This document shows, in pieces, positions 50,001 through 61,219 of a DNA stretch of 64,000 nucleotides. This stretch comes from Straminergon stramineum (Eukaryota > Streptophyta > Bryopsida > Hypnales > Calliergonaceae): contig OY987267.1 in assembly GCA_963920665.1 (NCBI GenBank), positions 13,764,001 to 13,828,000 of the forward strand, given 5' to 3'. The stretch's first letter is position 1; each line of letters starts with the position of its first letter. The notes beneath the pieces are model-generated. The model ran no database searches, was not told the origin of the DNA, and saw only the letters and a list, made by a program, of their open reading frames with translations. The position numbers were made by a program, and so were the translations under genes.

Positions 50001-53000
50001 GGTGAATCTTAACATGACATTTAATGATCAAGCCAAATATCAAAATATGCAAGTCTCTATATTTATATGGAGAAGGATTTGAATTCTGTGGTGATTGGCA
50101 AGTTTACTATATATCTAAATCCAACGATTGTACAAAATTCAATCATCAAACTTTTAACGCTTTAAGGCACTAAAAAGACAATCAGTAAAATTCCGTTCCC
50201 ATCGACAATGAAAGGTACTAAAAAGGTTTCACCTGAGAGTTAACACTAAAGAAATCCGACACTTCATGCAATTCAGCAACCCTCGGAATCGCTAACAATT
50301 CCTGTCAAGACAGAGAAGATAAATGAGTACTAAAAGAAACAAGCAAAATGAAAATTATCTCATTATGAACAAGAATACTGGAAGATCTCTAGCAATTTGA
50401 AGTACTTCGAACTTACGTACCAAAACTTCAGTCTGTAAGGTCTAAAATTGGAAGTGAAGACAGGCACCTAGAACATCAAGACTCGAATTATAATAATCAA
50501 TCGCAGGACTGCACTTACTTTCAAATACTTGCCAAGAAGTATGCAACGCTCCCGGACAAAAGTGGTATCAAGATTGGACGAGAGAAACCTCTTCGGAGGA
50601 AGACTAAGACAGTAAGATGGCACATCTTTTAAACGCCTATGTAGCTGCTCAAAGTTGCGATACCTACATCAGAAACAACCAAAATGTGCACAATAAACTT
50701 GGCAATCTATTTAAAGCAGCTCAAGTGCAGAAATATGTTTAGGATAAGACGAACATTTGATATACGTATTCATAACAGAGCTTTCTGGAAAACACCTCCG
50801 TTGGCCAATGCGCAAAGATTACAATATATAGAGTACATGTCTGAATGAAGGTTTCATCAATTATAACCAGACCTTCTTTCAACCAGCCAGCTTCGATTGC
50901 CAGCATCTGTAACCTTAATAGTATACACGACAAATGCCTTCGAATCACTCTTCTCAAAATGAGCTCCCACGACCTGGCCACAAAGAAATAAACCATAGCA
51001 AAGCTAAGATATGTGAGAACAGCGATACGACCACAATGAAAATCCGTATTCAAGGGTCCGTTTCTTTAAAAAATGCGAAATAGAACCAGTTTATAACTTA
51101 CTCGACACTTCAGTACTGTGGACGATACATGAGAAGTCGATCCAGTAGTTGATGCCTGAGTCCTTATAGACGGACGAATTGACTTCCCCTCTTCCTGTGC
51201 TTCAGTGATCTTTCTCTGCTTCTGATTATTTGTTGCAGTATCTTCATTCAGAGTTTCTTCCCCAGCATTCAAGGGTCCTTCCCCAGCATTCAACAGGGTC
51301 GAAAAGCCCTCCACTGGCAAACCCGATTCCTGCCACTCATCCAGATCACCGCCCATACTTCTCGACCTCCGGTGGTGAGAAAAATGTCGAGGCGGTCGCT
51401 GTACATTCCTTGGTCCGAAATCCGACATTGCCACATCCTTCTCATCATTGGCCACGTGTATGACATCTGCTTGATTGTTCCTATTGTAAGTCGTTAGGTC
51501 CTCATCGCTTCGACATTTCACAAAGTCTAAGCTTTTCCTACTAAGCGTACCCTGAGTCTCATGAGAACCCTCTGCCGTTTCTCGATGGCAAGGCACCGAC
51601 TTAACCGGCGAGAATCCAATTCCAGGGATTCCTTTATCCCCATCATTTGAATCCCCAAACAGCAGTGCCTTGTACTGCTCGTTGCGTTCTTTCTTAACCG
51701 GATGAGCTGAGCTAGAGGAAGGCGACATATTATCAGCCACCTCTACAGAACCAGGGGTGATTATTCCTAGGGGTGAGATTGCAGGTCCTTTGGTCGATGG
51801 CAAAGCTTTTCCGGAATTGTCGTTCTTGCTGAGGGTGATGCCAGCACGAATTGCGGCTTTTTCACTTTCACGCTTCTTATAGTTTCTCCCTTTGGTCCAC
51901 AAATTATCTAGATGCTCTGGGGTCAGTGCTTGAGCTCGTCGTTGCGTTACGGCATCTAAAACTTGGGCCCAATCTCCACGAGGAATGGGTCTCAATTCTC
52001 CTGCATCATCAGAATAGCCAGGCTCTTTACCCAATTTTGAGTCCACAGGGAAAGACGTCCCGGGGTCTCCTACCGAAACAGAGAGCCCTCTATCATTCTT
52101 CTGATATGGGACAATTTCTAACCCTTTCACGGTGGAATCTGACTTCCCAAGCGCAGTCATTTCAAGACCCGAGACTGAAGCCTTCCGCTGCAGCACCCGC
52201 TCAGGAATTCGTTGCCTGGCAGCTTCGGCAGCTTCAGCAGCCTCTTCAGCTGCGAGACGCGCCTTCTCTTCCGAAGCCAATGCCAGATTCTCAATCAATT
52301 CATTAATGAACCCAGGATTGGCAAAGTTGATAACAGGTCGCAGCACTGCACAGGCCAGAAACTCCCGTGCCATGGTTCTAAAGAACCTGCACTGGGCATC
52401 TTGCCTTTTGAGCACCAAGGCGACTACACCTCCTGACAACCGCTTCAGCACCTGGTACTCAGCTTCAGGGGACACAAGCGCGGGATGGAGCTCACGAGAC
52501 GACATCATAGCATGCTTCAACTTCTCGTCTCTTTCTTCGGTAGAGAGGGAGCCAATTATGTCAGGTCCAACTTTGGCCTTCATCCGCCGGTACAGATCGA
52601 AGTGTGTGCCAACAAGATCCACCACGTCCTTGGAAAGAAGAGTGATCAGATTCACACGCTTTGCACGTTGTGCAACCTCGGAGATCAAGCCGTTCACGAG
52701 AATGCGAAGTTCCTCGGGAGCCTCTTGGTCAGGGGTGATGGAGGAGTACCAGAGGTTGGTCACCCATTCATCAATTAAGCTTCGGGTGAGCTCATCAATA
52801 GCAGCCTCCACAACGGGTGAATCAAAGTGGTGGCGCCATCGATTTGCAGCAGTACGAGAGGCTTCGGAGAGAAGCGGGTCCTGGCTGCTCAGCTGGCGTC
52901 GATTCAGCTGGGGTGCGACATGCTCGATTGAGGGAGGTTTCCACCGAATTTCAATCTCCAAGGAAACACGGCGCAGAGCAGCTAACAATAGGATTGCAAT

Positions 53001-53123
53001 GGGAAAATTAATCCACACTGAACTACTGGTCAAGGACATCAAGTAGGCGAGGGTGAGGGCCACTATCGCCACCAGAATTGCCCGACGCTTCGCTTCCTCC
53101 AACAGATCCGTCCAAGTGTCCAT
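47029..53123 (-). CDS. PXA-PX-Nexin_C domain protein (plant sorting-nexin-like)
   Basis: I reconstruct 11 coding exons: 53123-51102, 50973-50873, 50663-50519, 50301-50233, 49645-49600, 49438-48912, 48513-48434, 48215-48080, 47964-47769, 47432-47350, 47139-47029. All junctions are GT-AG and phases are continuous, giving 1,171 residues from MDTWTDLLEEAKRR. Hydrophobic segments at about 15-50 suggest an N-terminal membrane anchor. A PXA domain spans roughly 102-285, followed by an Ala/Glu-rich helix. A long, low-complexity Ser/Asp-rich region runs to about 660. The PX domain (about 671-779) has the RRYRNFEQLHRRL lipid-binding signature and PPKRF. A Nexin_C domain lies at about 971-1135. Family members bind phosphoinositides on endosomal or ER-contact membranes; the exact role here is inference. 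The 2-kb first exon and spacer between PX and Nexin_C make it somewhat longer than the ~950-1,020 residues I recall for Arabidopsis relatives. Confidence 0.92.
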
Positions 53124-54480
53124 CGCTACTGCCTAAGAAATTAACACTGGATAGTTCGCAAGGCAGACAGCAGCTTCAAAGCTTTAACTGGCAAGCCTAG
53201 CTTGTCCCACTTGTAGAGCCAATCGGGAGGTCGTGCCTTCATGTGGCGCGCAGAAAAACGCATCACGGCACTGCTTGTTGCTGTCAATCAAAGAAAGCAA
53301 GGACTGGAACATGTGGTTTTGCAAAACCTCTGCTTAAGGTATTTCCAATGAGGTACACGGAACAGCTGCTATAACAAGATATGTCAATGTCTCTACTTGG
53401 ACTCGAAACCCATTCCTTTCCCTGTTGATCGGAAACCAAGACTAATGTTCATTGGGCGAACGTTACTCGTAGATGACCTTTTACCAGCAATGTCGAAATT
53501 CTGTAATCCTTATTTCACGCTTTGCAAACCCTACATCCTGCGTTAATCCAGGAATCCCAAACTAAGTCGAAAATAATACTGCATCAGGGTGATTCTTGCC
53601 CTACTAAAATTCTCCAGCCATCAAGACGCCAATTGCAAGCACGCCAATCGTGTTCATGGATTCCAAACTGATAGAGGAGCCTTGAAAAAATCTGCAGAGA
53701 TAAATCAGTCGAGATGAGTGTCTCCCCAGTGGCATAACCTCCGCAGCACCCGAAGAGCCCTACCACCAGACATTACTCAATCGCCCCAGCCTTACTCCTT
53801 CTATCAAACGCTCACACAGCACGGATTCAAACAAAATTCACAAAACGCAGTGAACCAAAGCTACAGTCCAGGCGAATGGTTCGCAACGTCAGATCCAAGC
53901 CAAAAATGCACAGAGCTGGAGCCAGAGCTTCACGTCAACCAGAGATTAACACCAAACCAAACCCTAGCACCAAACCAACTACAGTATAAGAAAAACATTC
54001 CCTCCCTCATTCTAAACCTGGTGAACGCGCTGCCCTGAACGCGACGCTCTTGGAAAACGCGATCTTTGCACATGCAATCGCGACCACCGCAACAATCCCT
54101 CTCACCAAAAAATCCCCGCAACCTGATGAAACGCAGAGCAAACGAATTCCCGATCAGCTGCAAGCGAAGCGTATTCTCCACGATACTCGATCACTCGAAG
54201 CTAACCGACATCGCAACACAAGCACTACTGCGCCATGACGGAGAACAAACGCGAATCGTGGACAATGAATTTTAAAAAAGGAAAACAGAGAAATTTGAGG
54301 GAGCTCCGGGGACCTGAAAGACGGCGAGGCATGTGTAACTTACAGATGGAGACACTCACAGCAGAAGATGAAGCTTCTTCACACCTGCGCTCCTTCAACT
54401 GAGAACATCGCATTCCATTAAAAAAAAAAGCACGAAAAAAGCTTGCGATCAAGTGAAGTTTTGGAAACGCTGTAGTAAGG
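53124..54480 (-). promoter_or_regulatory. Probable 5' UTR, leader intron and promoter of the PXA/PX gene
   Basis: An acceptor-like TTTCTTAGGCAG at 53140-53129 sits just upstream of the ATG, suggesting a 5'-UTR intron. Composition changes sharply near 54480. ORFs on both strands here (for example 53718-54038) match no family. Transcription start is not determined. Confidence 0.35.
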
Positions 54481-54553
54481 GAATTTAAGTATCAAAATGA
54501 CCTAAAATTGCAAGGAAGGATCGTGATCAACTAACTAAAAAGGAATCAAAGCC

Positions 54554-54607
54554 ATGGCGCCCACCGGTTGCGCACCAGCGGCGTTGGAGCAGGAGGTAAC
54601 TTTATAA
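54554..54607 (+). other. Orphan first-exon-like ORF
   Basis: A GC-rich start in good context (AAGCCATGG) encodes MAPTGCAPAALEQE and is followed at once by GTAACT, a possible donor. The unspliced frame stops after 17 codons. No further exon is seen to the right, which is all repeats. It may be the head of a displaced gene, or chance. Confidence 0.2.
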
Positions 54608-54609
54608 TA

Positions 54610-54886
54610 CTGGTCGGCGACACACTAACTTAACTGATACAGGACTGTGTGTGAGACTCCGAATCTAAGTTATGAAGAATGGCGATAGTTTTGAATTCCT
54701 TGGTTGCTCCGCCAGCCAGATTCATTATAATTTAACTGCTATTTAATGCATGGATCAGTCAGAAAGTGGTTTCAGGCTAGCAGGCTTGCAGCTATTTTCC
54801 AGCTGCAATTTCCGGATGAAGTCATCAGAATTTTATTTCCCTCAAGGTAATAGAGTTAACACCAGGAGCCGGAGTTTCGGAAAAAG
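54610..54886. other. Short intergenic spacer
   Basis: No features recognised. Confidence 0.4.
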
Positions 54887-55329
54887 GTAGACTTTCAAGC
54901 CTATTACCACCCTCATTTGCAATCTGACTATCTTGGGGCCAATTCCAAGAGGGGCACATATTTTTTTTAGAGGTGTGCACTTGTTTCATGAGTCGAATCC
55001 AAGTGGAAATGTAATTTTTCGATCAAAATTGTAATTTTTGTGAATTTTTGAAGTGGTCAACTCTGAAATCACAGAACTATCCATAGGGTGGAGTCATATA
55101 TGTCCTATTAACAACCCATAACTGCCTTTTTCTGTATCTATTAGCACTTTAATATTCACCAATCATGTACTAACATGTTACCCTTGATGGCATTAATTTG
55201 TTGATTTTGTTAAAATTTGGAGCAAATTTGGTTGATTTTTTGGATAGATTTAGATGTTTGAATGGACAAAATTGGGGGCCAAATGTGGAGTTATAGAATT
55301 AGTCTAAAGACGGAATTGGGTTGGTCTAC
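54887..55329 (+). mobile_element. GTAGACC-TIR element, solo copy (443 bp)
   Basis: Begins GTAGACTTTCAAGCCTATTA and ends GGGTTGGTCTAC. Colinear with 28812-29229, for example TATTACCACCCTCATTTGCA, GGAGTCATATATGTCCTA and CTATTAGCACTTTAATATTC. No target duplication is apparent. Confidence 0.65.
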
Positions 55330-55418
55330 CTAAAATACAAGACAAAACTCTTTGGAGCAACCAAACTCATGTTTGATTGAGTTTGGTGTTGTGCTTTTGT
55401 TATACTATTCTTAATTAA

Positions 55419-55989
55419 CCCCTAAATGCGTCGATGTCCATTTTCTAGACGATGAAGAGCTTGAAACACTAGTTTCATCCTACTAACTACTTGGATGAAA
55501 GTTTTTTAATTTGTGAAGATACATTATCAAGTTTTTGTCCTATCTAAGGGTTGGATTTGGTGTTACTAGAGTTCATATTTTTCTAAAATTACAAATGTGC
55601 AAGTATGTCAAGTGGTCAAACTGCATTGACTTTAGTTCAAAATTAGATTAGTCAAAATGAGGTCATAGATAGGAAGAACACCAAAATATCAAAAAAAATC
55701 ACCATGTGAAGAGAACCTCATTTCAAATCCATTCCAACAAATTTTACTCAAAAAATGATAACATTTTGCTTCTAATCGAATTTTGAAGGAATTTTGGAAT
55801 TTCTCTCTCAAAATTTATAAAAAAATATTGGTGATAGAATTGTTGAATCTAACCGTACAGATGGAATCTAAAAATTATAATCTACAACTTTCATTTGTAT
55901 ATCAATTCCCAAATATGCTTCCAAATAGCACTTTATAATGATTTTTCTCAAATCATCAATTCTAGTTATGAATCTGGACATCTAAGGGG
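55419..55989 (-). mobile_element. 571-bp TTAA-flanked MITE-like element, copy D (inverted)
   Basis: TTAA at 55415-55418 and 55990-55993. Ends CCCCTAAATGCGTCGATGTC and, inverted, CCCCTTAGATGTCCAGAT. The interior is the reverse complement of 56702-57267 (ACCATGTGAAGAGAACCTCA against TGTTGTCTTCACATGGTGAT). Confidence 0.7.
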
Positions 55990-56070
55990 TTAAACCTTCC
56001 TTTGACACTAGTTTATGAATATAGGACTAACTTTACAATTAACTCTATTAACTTTACAATGGCATGATAA

Positions 56071-56697
56071 CCCCTAAATTTTGGAGTTTACAATATAATG
56101 AAGTTAAACAAAAACCTAACCAAATTAAGATTTTCAAAGTTTTCACTTTTGAAAAAATCTTTTTGAAGTATAGTTTCAACATCAAAAATTTGATTTGGGA
56201 AATAAATGACTAGGATTTTTCTATTCAAATTTTATGTACAAGGGTGTCCATAGCAAATCTTGATCCTTTAGTGTTGAGGGCTTTGGAATTGAGCCTCAAA
56301 TATAATAGATCTTGGAGAGAAAATCACAATAAAAATTCATTTAAAAAAGTTGTGGAACAGATTTTGAGAAGCTATAATTGATTGGGGTTCCACATATTAT
56401 GCCTTTTAACTTTATATTTTGGTAACCACTTTTTTAGACTTGACATCTGAAAAGAAGATTGAAAGACTTTAAATCACTTTATTTCATAGTTTTATCACCC
56501 TTATGATCAATCATTCTAATCTTTCAATCCACAAGTCATTTGTGGAGATTTCATTTCCCATGTAATCTCTAATATGTTCAGTTTGAATTTCTATGTTATA
56601 ATTTTTTTAAATAGATAAAATTTATTAAAATATTGGCTTTTTGTTCAATTTAGAGCAAATTCCAAGAAGCTCAAAAAAAAACTTGGGCATTTAGAGG
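56071..56697. mobile_element. ~627-bp TTAA-family element sharing its right TTAA with the next copy
   Basis: The left end TGATAACCCCTAAATTTTGG has ATAA where others have TTAA. The right end CTTGGGCATTTAGAGG runs into TTAA at 56698-56701, which also begins the next element. The interior is unlike the other copies. Confidence 0.45.
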
Positions 56698-56701
56698 TTA
56701 A

Positions 56702-57267
56702 CCCCTAAATGTCCAAGTTCATCTCCAAAATCAAAGATTTGAGAAAAATCATTATCAAGTGCTATTTGGAAGCATATTTTGGATCTGGTATACAAATAAA
56801 AGTTGTAGATTTTGATTTGTAGATTCCATCTATATGGTTAGATTCACCAATGCTATCACCAATCTTATTTTATAATTTTTGAATGAAAAATTCCAAAATT
56901 CCTTCAAAATTTGACTACAAGCAAAATATTATCATTTTTTGAGTAAATTTTTTTGGAATGGATTTGAAATGTTGTTGTCTTCACATGGTGATTTTTTGAA
57001 TTCTTTTTTTTCCAAATCTATGACCTCATTTAGGAAAATCTAGTTTTCAACTAAAGTCAATGAAATTTGACTACTTGACATCCTTGCACATTTTTAATTC
57101 TTGAAAAATATGTACTCTAGTAACACCAAATCCAAACCTTGGATAGGAAAACAACTTGATAACGTATCTCCACAAATTAAAAAAACTTTCATCAAGTAGT
57201 TGGAAGGATGAAACTTGAGTTCAAATCTATTCATCGTCCATAAAATGGATGTTAGAGTGCTTAGGGG
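56702..57267 (+). mobile_element. 566-bp TTAA-flanked MITE-like element, copy E
   Basis: TTAA at 56698-56701 and 57268-57271. Left end CCCCTAAATGTCCAAGTTC; right end GTTAGAGTGCTTAGGGG. Same family as 55419-55989 (opposite orientation), 31087-31666 and the decayed 13022-13480. Confidence 0.7.
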
Positions 57268-57274
57268 TTAACCA

Positions 57275-58015
57275 TTAAAGGATGTGGCCCCAATGACCAA
57301 GGTAATTACCAAAATGCTCTAAGTATTGAACCACTAGTTGCATTTTGGGGGTTCTATAATGAACAATGAAGTCATCTATCATACACTTATGGTCCTCAGT
57401 ATCTTTGAAGGGTTAAATTGCCAAGGTACCTAAAATCAAATTCCTATTTTTATGCCAAATAGTAAACAAAATATGCATGTAAAACTTCTTGACTCCTATT
57501 TAAAACTTTAGTAGATGATCCAAAAGTGGCTATTCAAAGGGTCTACTATGCATGCGTTACTATATATTGCATCGAGGTTCAAAATGTGTTACCTTGTATC
57601 CTACTACATTTGATCCATCACATGAGTTTATACACATGTAGGAAGTTACATGTCCTTCAAGAAAAGACTTACAAGGGGAAGGGACAAATTTCAAGACCCA
57701 ATTCAACCAATAAAAGAATAGTCACTACAAGAAACTTGTGCCCTAATAAAGAGAAGATCAATGCATTTATTTTGATTACAACAACAAAAATTTTGGCTAT
57801 GTTGATTTGGCAATGCTCTAAGTATCCATCAAAATAATTTTGTTGATTTGACAAAAAAAATTTGCTCAGTTGATTAGTCAAACTTCTAAACATCAATCAA
57901 TACAATTTTGTTGATTTGACCCCATATGACAAGATTTTGAATAATAATTTTACATAAAATTAATTAAAAAAATTATGTAAGAATAAATAAAAACAAACCA
58001 CATATTATATTCCTA
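57275..58015. other. Spacer with a small imperfect duplication
   Basis: AATTTTGTTGATTTGAC recurs at about 57835 and 57904. The 103-codon frame at 57526-57837 is not recognisable as a protein family and has an opposed frame on the other strand. Confidence 0.4.
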
Positions 58016-58017
58016 AA

Positions 58018-58140
58018 GCTCTAATCTTGGTGCAATGGTTAGAGCTATACTTATCCACCAATGTTGTTGTCGTTTCAAACCCCACCAACATCTTTGCTTA
58101 CATAGTGGATTCTTGAATAATATTTTTTTTTCAAACTTGA
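58018..58140 (+). repeat. Possible tRNA-derived SINE with T-rich tail
   Basis: TTGGTGCAATGGTTAGAGC resembles a tRNA D-arm/A box, and GTTTCAAACCCC about 43 bases later resembles a B box. A T-rich tail ends near 58134. The acceptor stem does not fold, so it is not a functional tRNA. Confidence 0.4.
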
Positions 58141-58149
58141 CCAAATCAA

Positions 58150-58519
58150 GAAATAAAATCATCAAAGAATTGTCCTAACTGGTTGAAATAACCAACATAT
58201 ATGAGTTGATCATCTCTCTTGAAGTAGACACTATTTTTTCTAGAAATAAAATCATCAAAGAATTGTCCTAACTGATTGAAATAATCAACATATATGAGTT
58301 GATCATCATCTTGAAAGAGACACTATTTTTTCTAGAAATAAAATCATCAAAGAATTGTCCTAACTGGTTGAAATAATCAACATATATGAGTTGATCATCA
58401 TCTTGAAAGAGACACTATTTTTTCTAGAAATAAAATCATCAAAGAATTGTCCTAATTGGTTGAAATAATGAACATAGATGAGTTCATCATCATCTTGAAA
58501 CAAATACTATTTTTTCTGG
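58150..58519 (+). repeat. Tandem array, four 92-93-bp units
   Basis: Units start GAAATAAAATCATCAAAGAA at 58150, 58243, 58335 and 58427. They are nearly identical; the first and last are most diverged. Long uninterrupted units and no spacers: a minisatellite, not CRISPR. Confidence 0.9.
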
Positions 58520-60630
58520 TAGTGGGAGGGAAATCAAATCATCTTAATATATTGAAGGCTTCAATAATTGGATTTTGGATTTTGAGTTAATACATCTTTT
58601 TCATTGTACATCAAGCATTGGACTTTGTTTTTAAAAAAAGGGTAGATTTAATTCTTTAACATCCATATTTAAAAAAAAATTGTATATCTTCGTGCATATC
58701 TATCCCGATGTCCATTTCATTAAATGGGTTGGACAAGAATTTTTTTACGAAATATTCAAGCATTATTTATCTCAAATGAAAAGTTGTTTAGATAAACAAT
58801 CTCTAGAATATGGACTTTGGGGCCACTACTAGAAATTAGGGCCCAAATCAACAATGTTTAGTTGATACGAACTTGTAGATTTGGACATTTTTAATATAAT
58901 TGTAATATTTCACATGTTCTCTATTGATTCAAACATCTTAATTTGGGCCCTATTTTCTACTAGTGGGCAATTAGGGGCTAACTACAAGTACGTGAAGCTA
59001 GGTTCTATACCCAATTCTACTGGTAAGTTCTTCATAAGCCCCTTGATGTATGCCTACTTTGCAAGAGAAGACTAATAAAATGCACTCACTTCACCTTTTA
59101 ATTATTGTGCACTATAACTCTATAAAGTGCTATGTCTCAATTGACACATGAATTTGAGAAATTCGACAAACGAAGGTAGGCAAGCTCCCTAAAAGCAATG
59201 GTGTTCTACAAGGGAACATGACACAAAGTTACATCTGGTCTTTTTAATGTACCAATCTTGTACATTTCAGGAAGTGGTAACTTTAGTGACCATTGCATTT
59301 CAACTTCTAAAATTCGTAACTAATTCCACGTAGGTCGAACAAATATGAAACAACTTGGATTAGATGCCAATTCCATTTTTCTTCCTTCACAAATTTACAA
59401 GTAATTGTTTCAAAGAGTTTAGCTTCCCCCAAAAGGCAATCAGCTCTTAAAAGGTCGCTTTACGAGCAGACTGTCTACCTTCATGAGAACGGCTTCCTGT
59501 ACATCCAAGCCGTCAGCTTAGTTTCGATTCAAAATTTGAATGGCCCTGCACTTCTCAGTGAACAGCTCGGTTCGTTGTGCAATGTATGACTGTCCTAAGT
59601 CCTAACTTAGCACCTGCAAAAGCCCCCACTCAACGTCCTTATAAGAATACCCCAAACTTAGGATGGACTTTCCTACGGAACCATTGTGCCCATTGTTACC
59701 ACTCACAAAGGCATGTTCACCTTTGATATCAACTCTAGAAGGATATGGCCCTATCACCAAGGTAGTCACTCAAAAAATTATGAACTAGGTGCAATCTTCA
59801 TTTCCATCACATCTTGAAAGTCGTTCATTGGACATTTTTAACCCTTAAAGGTCCTTATAACTTGATATGGGATTAGAGAAATTGGGGCATTTCAGATGAA
59901 GTATAAAATTTTGTTTTTTTGCTCTCACTTTTTTTCTTGAGATTAGAGAAACAATCAAACTTCCAATGGAATCTAGATTTTGTGACAATCCAACAATTGA
60001 AAAAAAAATTAAAAAAATTGTTGATGTTGAACTTGGAAAGGTGAAAAGAAACATTATTTTGCTTTGAAAATTTGCAAACTTCTTCCTAATTTGAGTTTGC
60101 CCGTCATATATGAAGTCATTTTATCTTTCCTACAAAGGGAATTTATGTTATGGGGCTTAAAAGCTTGATAAAACCACAACATTAAAAGCTTGGGCAATCT
60201 TGTAAAAAACATTTTGTTCCACTTTGCAAGATATATTCTCTCATATATATTTCCCTCAGCTCTGAAATTTTTGTACGTAACTCTAATATTAGTCAAGAAC
60301 GGGATCCTATAGTTACAAATTTTTAAAAAATTGAATAAAATTTTGATTAGTAGTCCCATGTTAGAGAGTATTGAGTTTTAATTAGCAATTTTGTGAGATA
60401 GTATTTGTCAATTTGTGATCTTTGGATCTTTAGGGGATGATTATTGACAATTTTATTGGGTGAATTATGTAAGGGTAGAGTTTATAACCACTTAATCAAA
60501 CATCAAAATCTTTCACATTGCATGTTCCACTTTGTCACTATATTGTATGGGTGAAGTTTTTAGTTTTTCTTTTCATGGATGAAAACACCTGTTTTCTATG
60601 AGTCCTAAATTTCTCAAACTTCTTGGTGAT
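58520..60630. other. Gene-free spacer with dispersed-repeat copy
   Basis: Apart from the repeat at 59250-59420 (shared with 27763-27925), I see no genes. TTTTTAACCCTTAAAGGTCC near 59837 resembles a decayed TTAA-family end without a partner. Confidence 0.4.
59250..59420 (+). repeat. Dispersed repeat shared with 27763-27925
   Basis: Same order of motifs as the first location (ATGTACCAATCTTGTACATT, CATTTCAACTTCTAAAATTC, GAAACAACTTGGATTAGATG). Confidence 0.6.
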
Positions 60631-60636
60631 GATTAA

Positions 60637-61214
60637 ACCCCTAAAGGACCGAGGCACATTTTAGGCAGAAATTGTCAAAAACTACTACTTTTTAGGGCAG
60701 CAAGAAAAAAATGAAAAAAAAGTTGTTTTTTCAAAATTCAACCGTACAAATTTGTACTATACTTCTTTGGGAACATGTGCAAAAAAATTTAGAAACTTTG
60801 ACCGCACGGATTGAAAGATTATAATGTTTGAAGTTAGGTGAAAAGTTTTTTTCCAACCTTGCCCGACATGGCTTGCAAACTTTAACTCCTTCTAGAATGA
60901 GATTCTTACACTAAACATGGTTATTTTTTTAATGTTTGCATCTTGTATCATGTAAGCTACACACCTTCCAAATTTCAAAATCATAGGAAGAGTTTTGCAC
61001 ATGCTGCCCGGAGCTGCCCAAGCTGCCCACAAAGTTTAGGGCAGCACAACTTTTGATTTGGGCACCAGATTAGGAAAAAAAATAGATTTTCAGAAAGGGG
61101 GTACATAGTTACACATCATGTCCAAATTTCATGAACATCCAATCAAAAATGACTTCGTAAGAACCTACCCGAAATTTCTTGCGTACGTTGAACAAGCACT
61201 TTGTCCTTTAGGGG
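60637..61214. mobile_element. 578-bp TTAA-family element with 12-bp perfect TIR
   Basis: CCCCTAAAGGAC at the left, preceded by TTAAA, and its exact inverse GTCCTTTAGGGG at the right, followed by TTCA (a mutated TTAA). The interior contains short direct repeats (GCTGCCCGGAGCTGCCCAAG) and no ORF. Interior distinct from the other groups. Confidence 0.6.
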
Positions 61215-61219
61215 TTCAA

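Noticed and set aside
51851..53046. Long plus-strand ORFs (up to 304 codons)
   Set aside because: They are antisense to the first exon of the PXA/PX gene, which has clear domains on the minus strand.
58018..58090. Functional tRNA gene
   Set aside because: A- and B-box-like motifs only; no acceptor stem or anticodon arm could be paired.
58150..58519. CRISPR-like array
   Set aside because: Units are 92 bp, directly adjacent with no unique spacers, in a plant nuclear genome.
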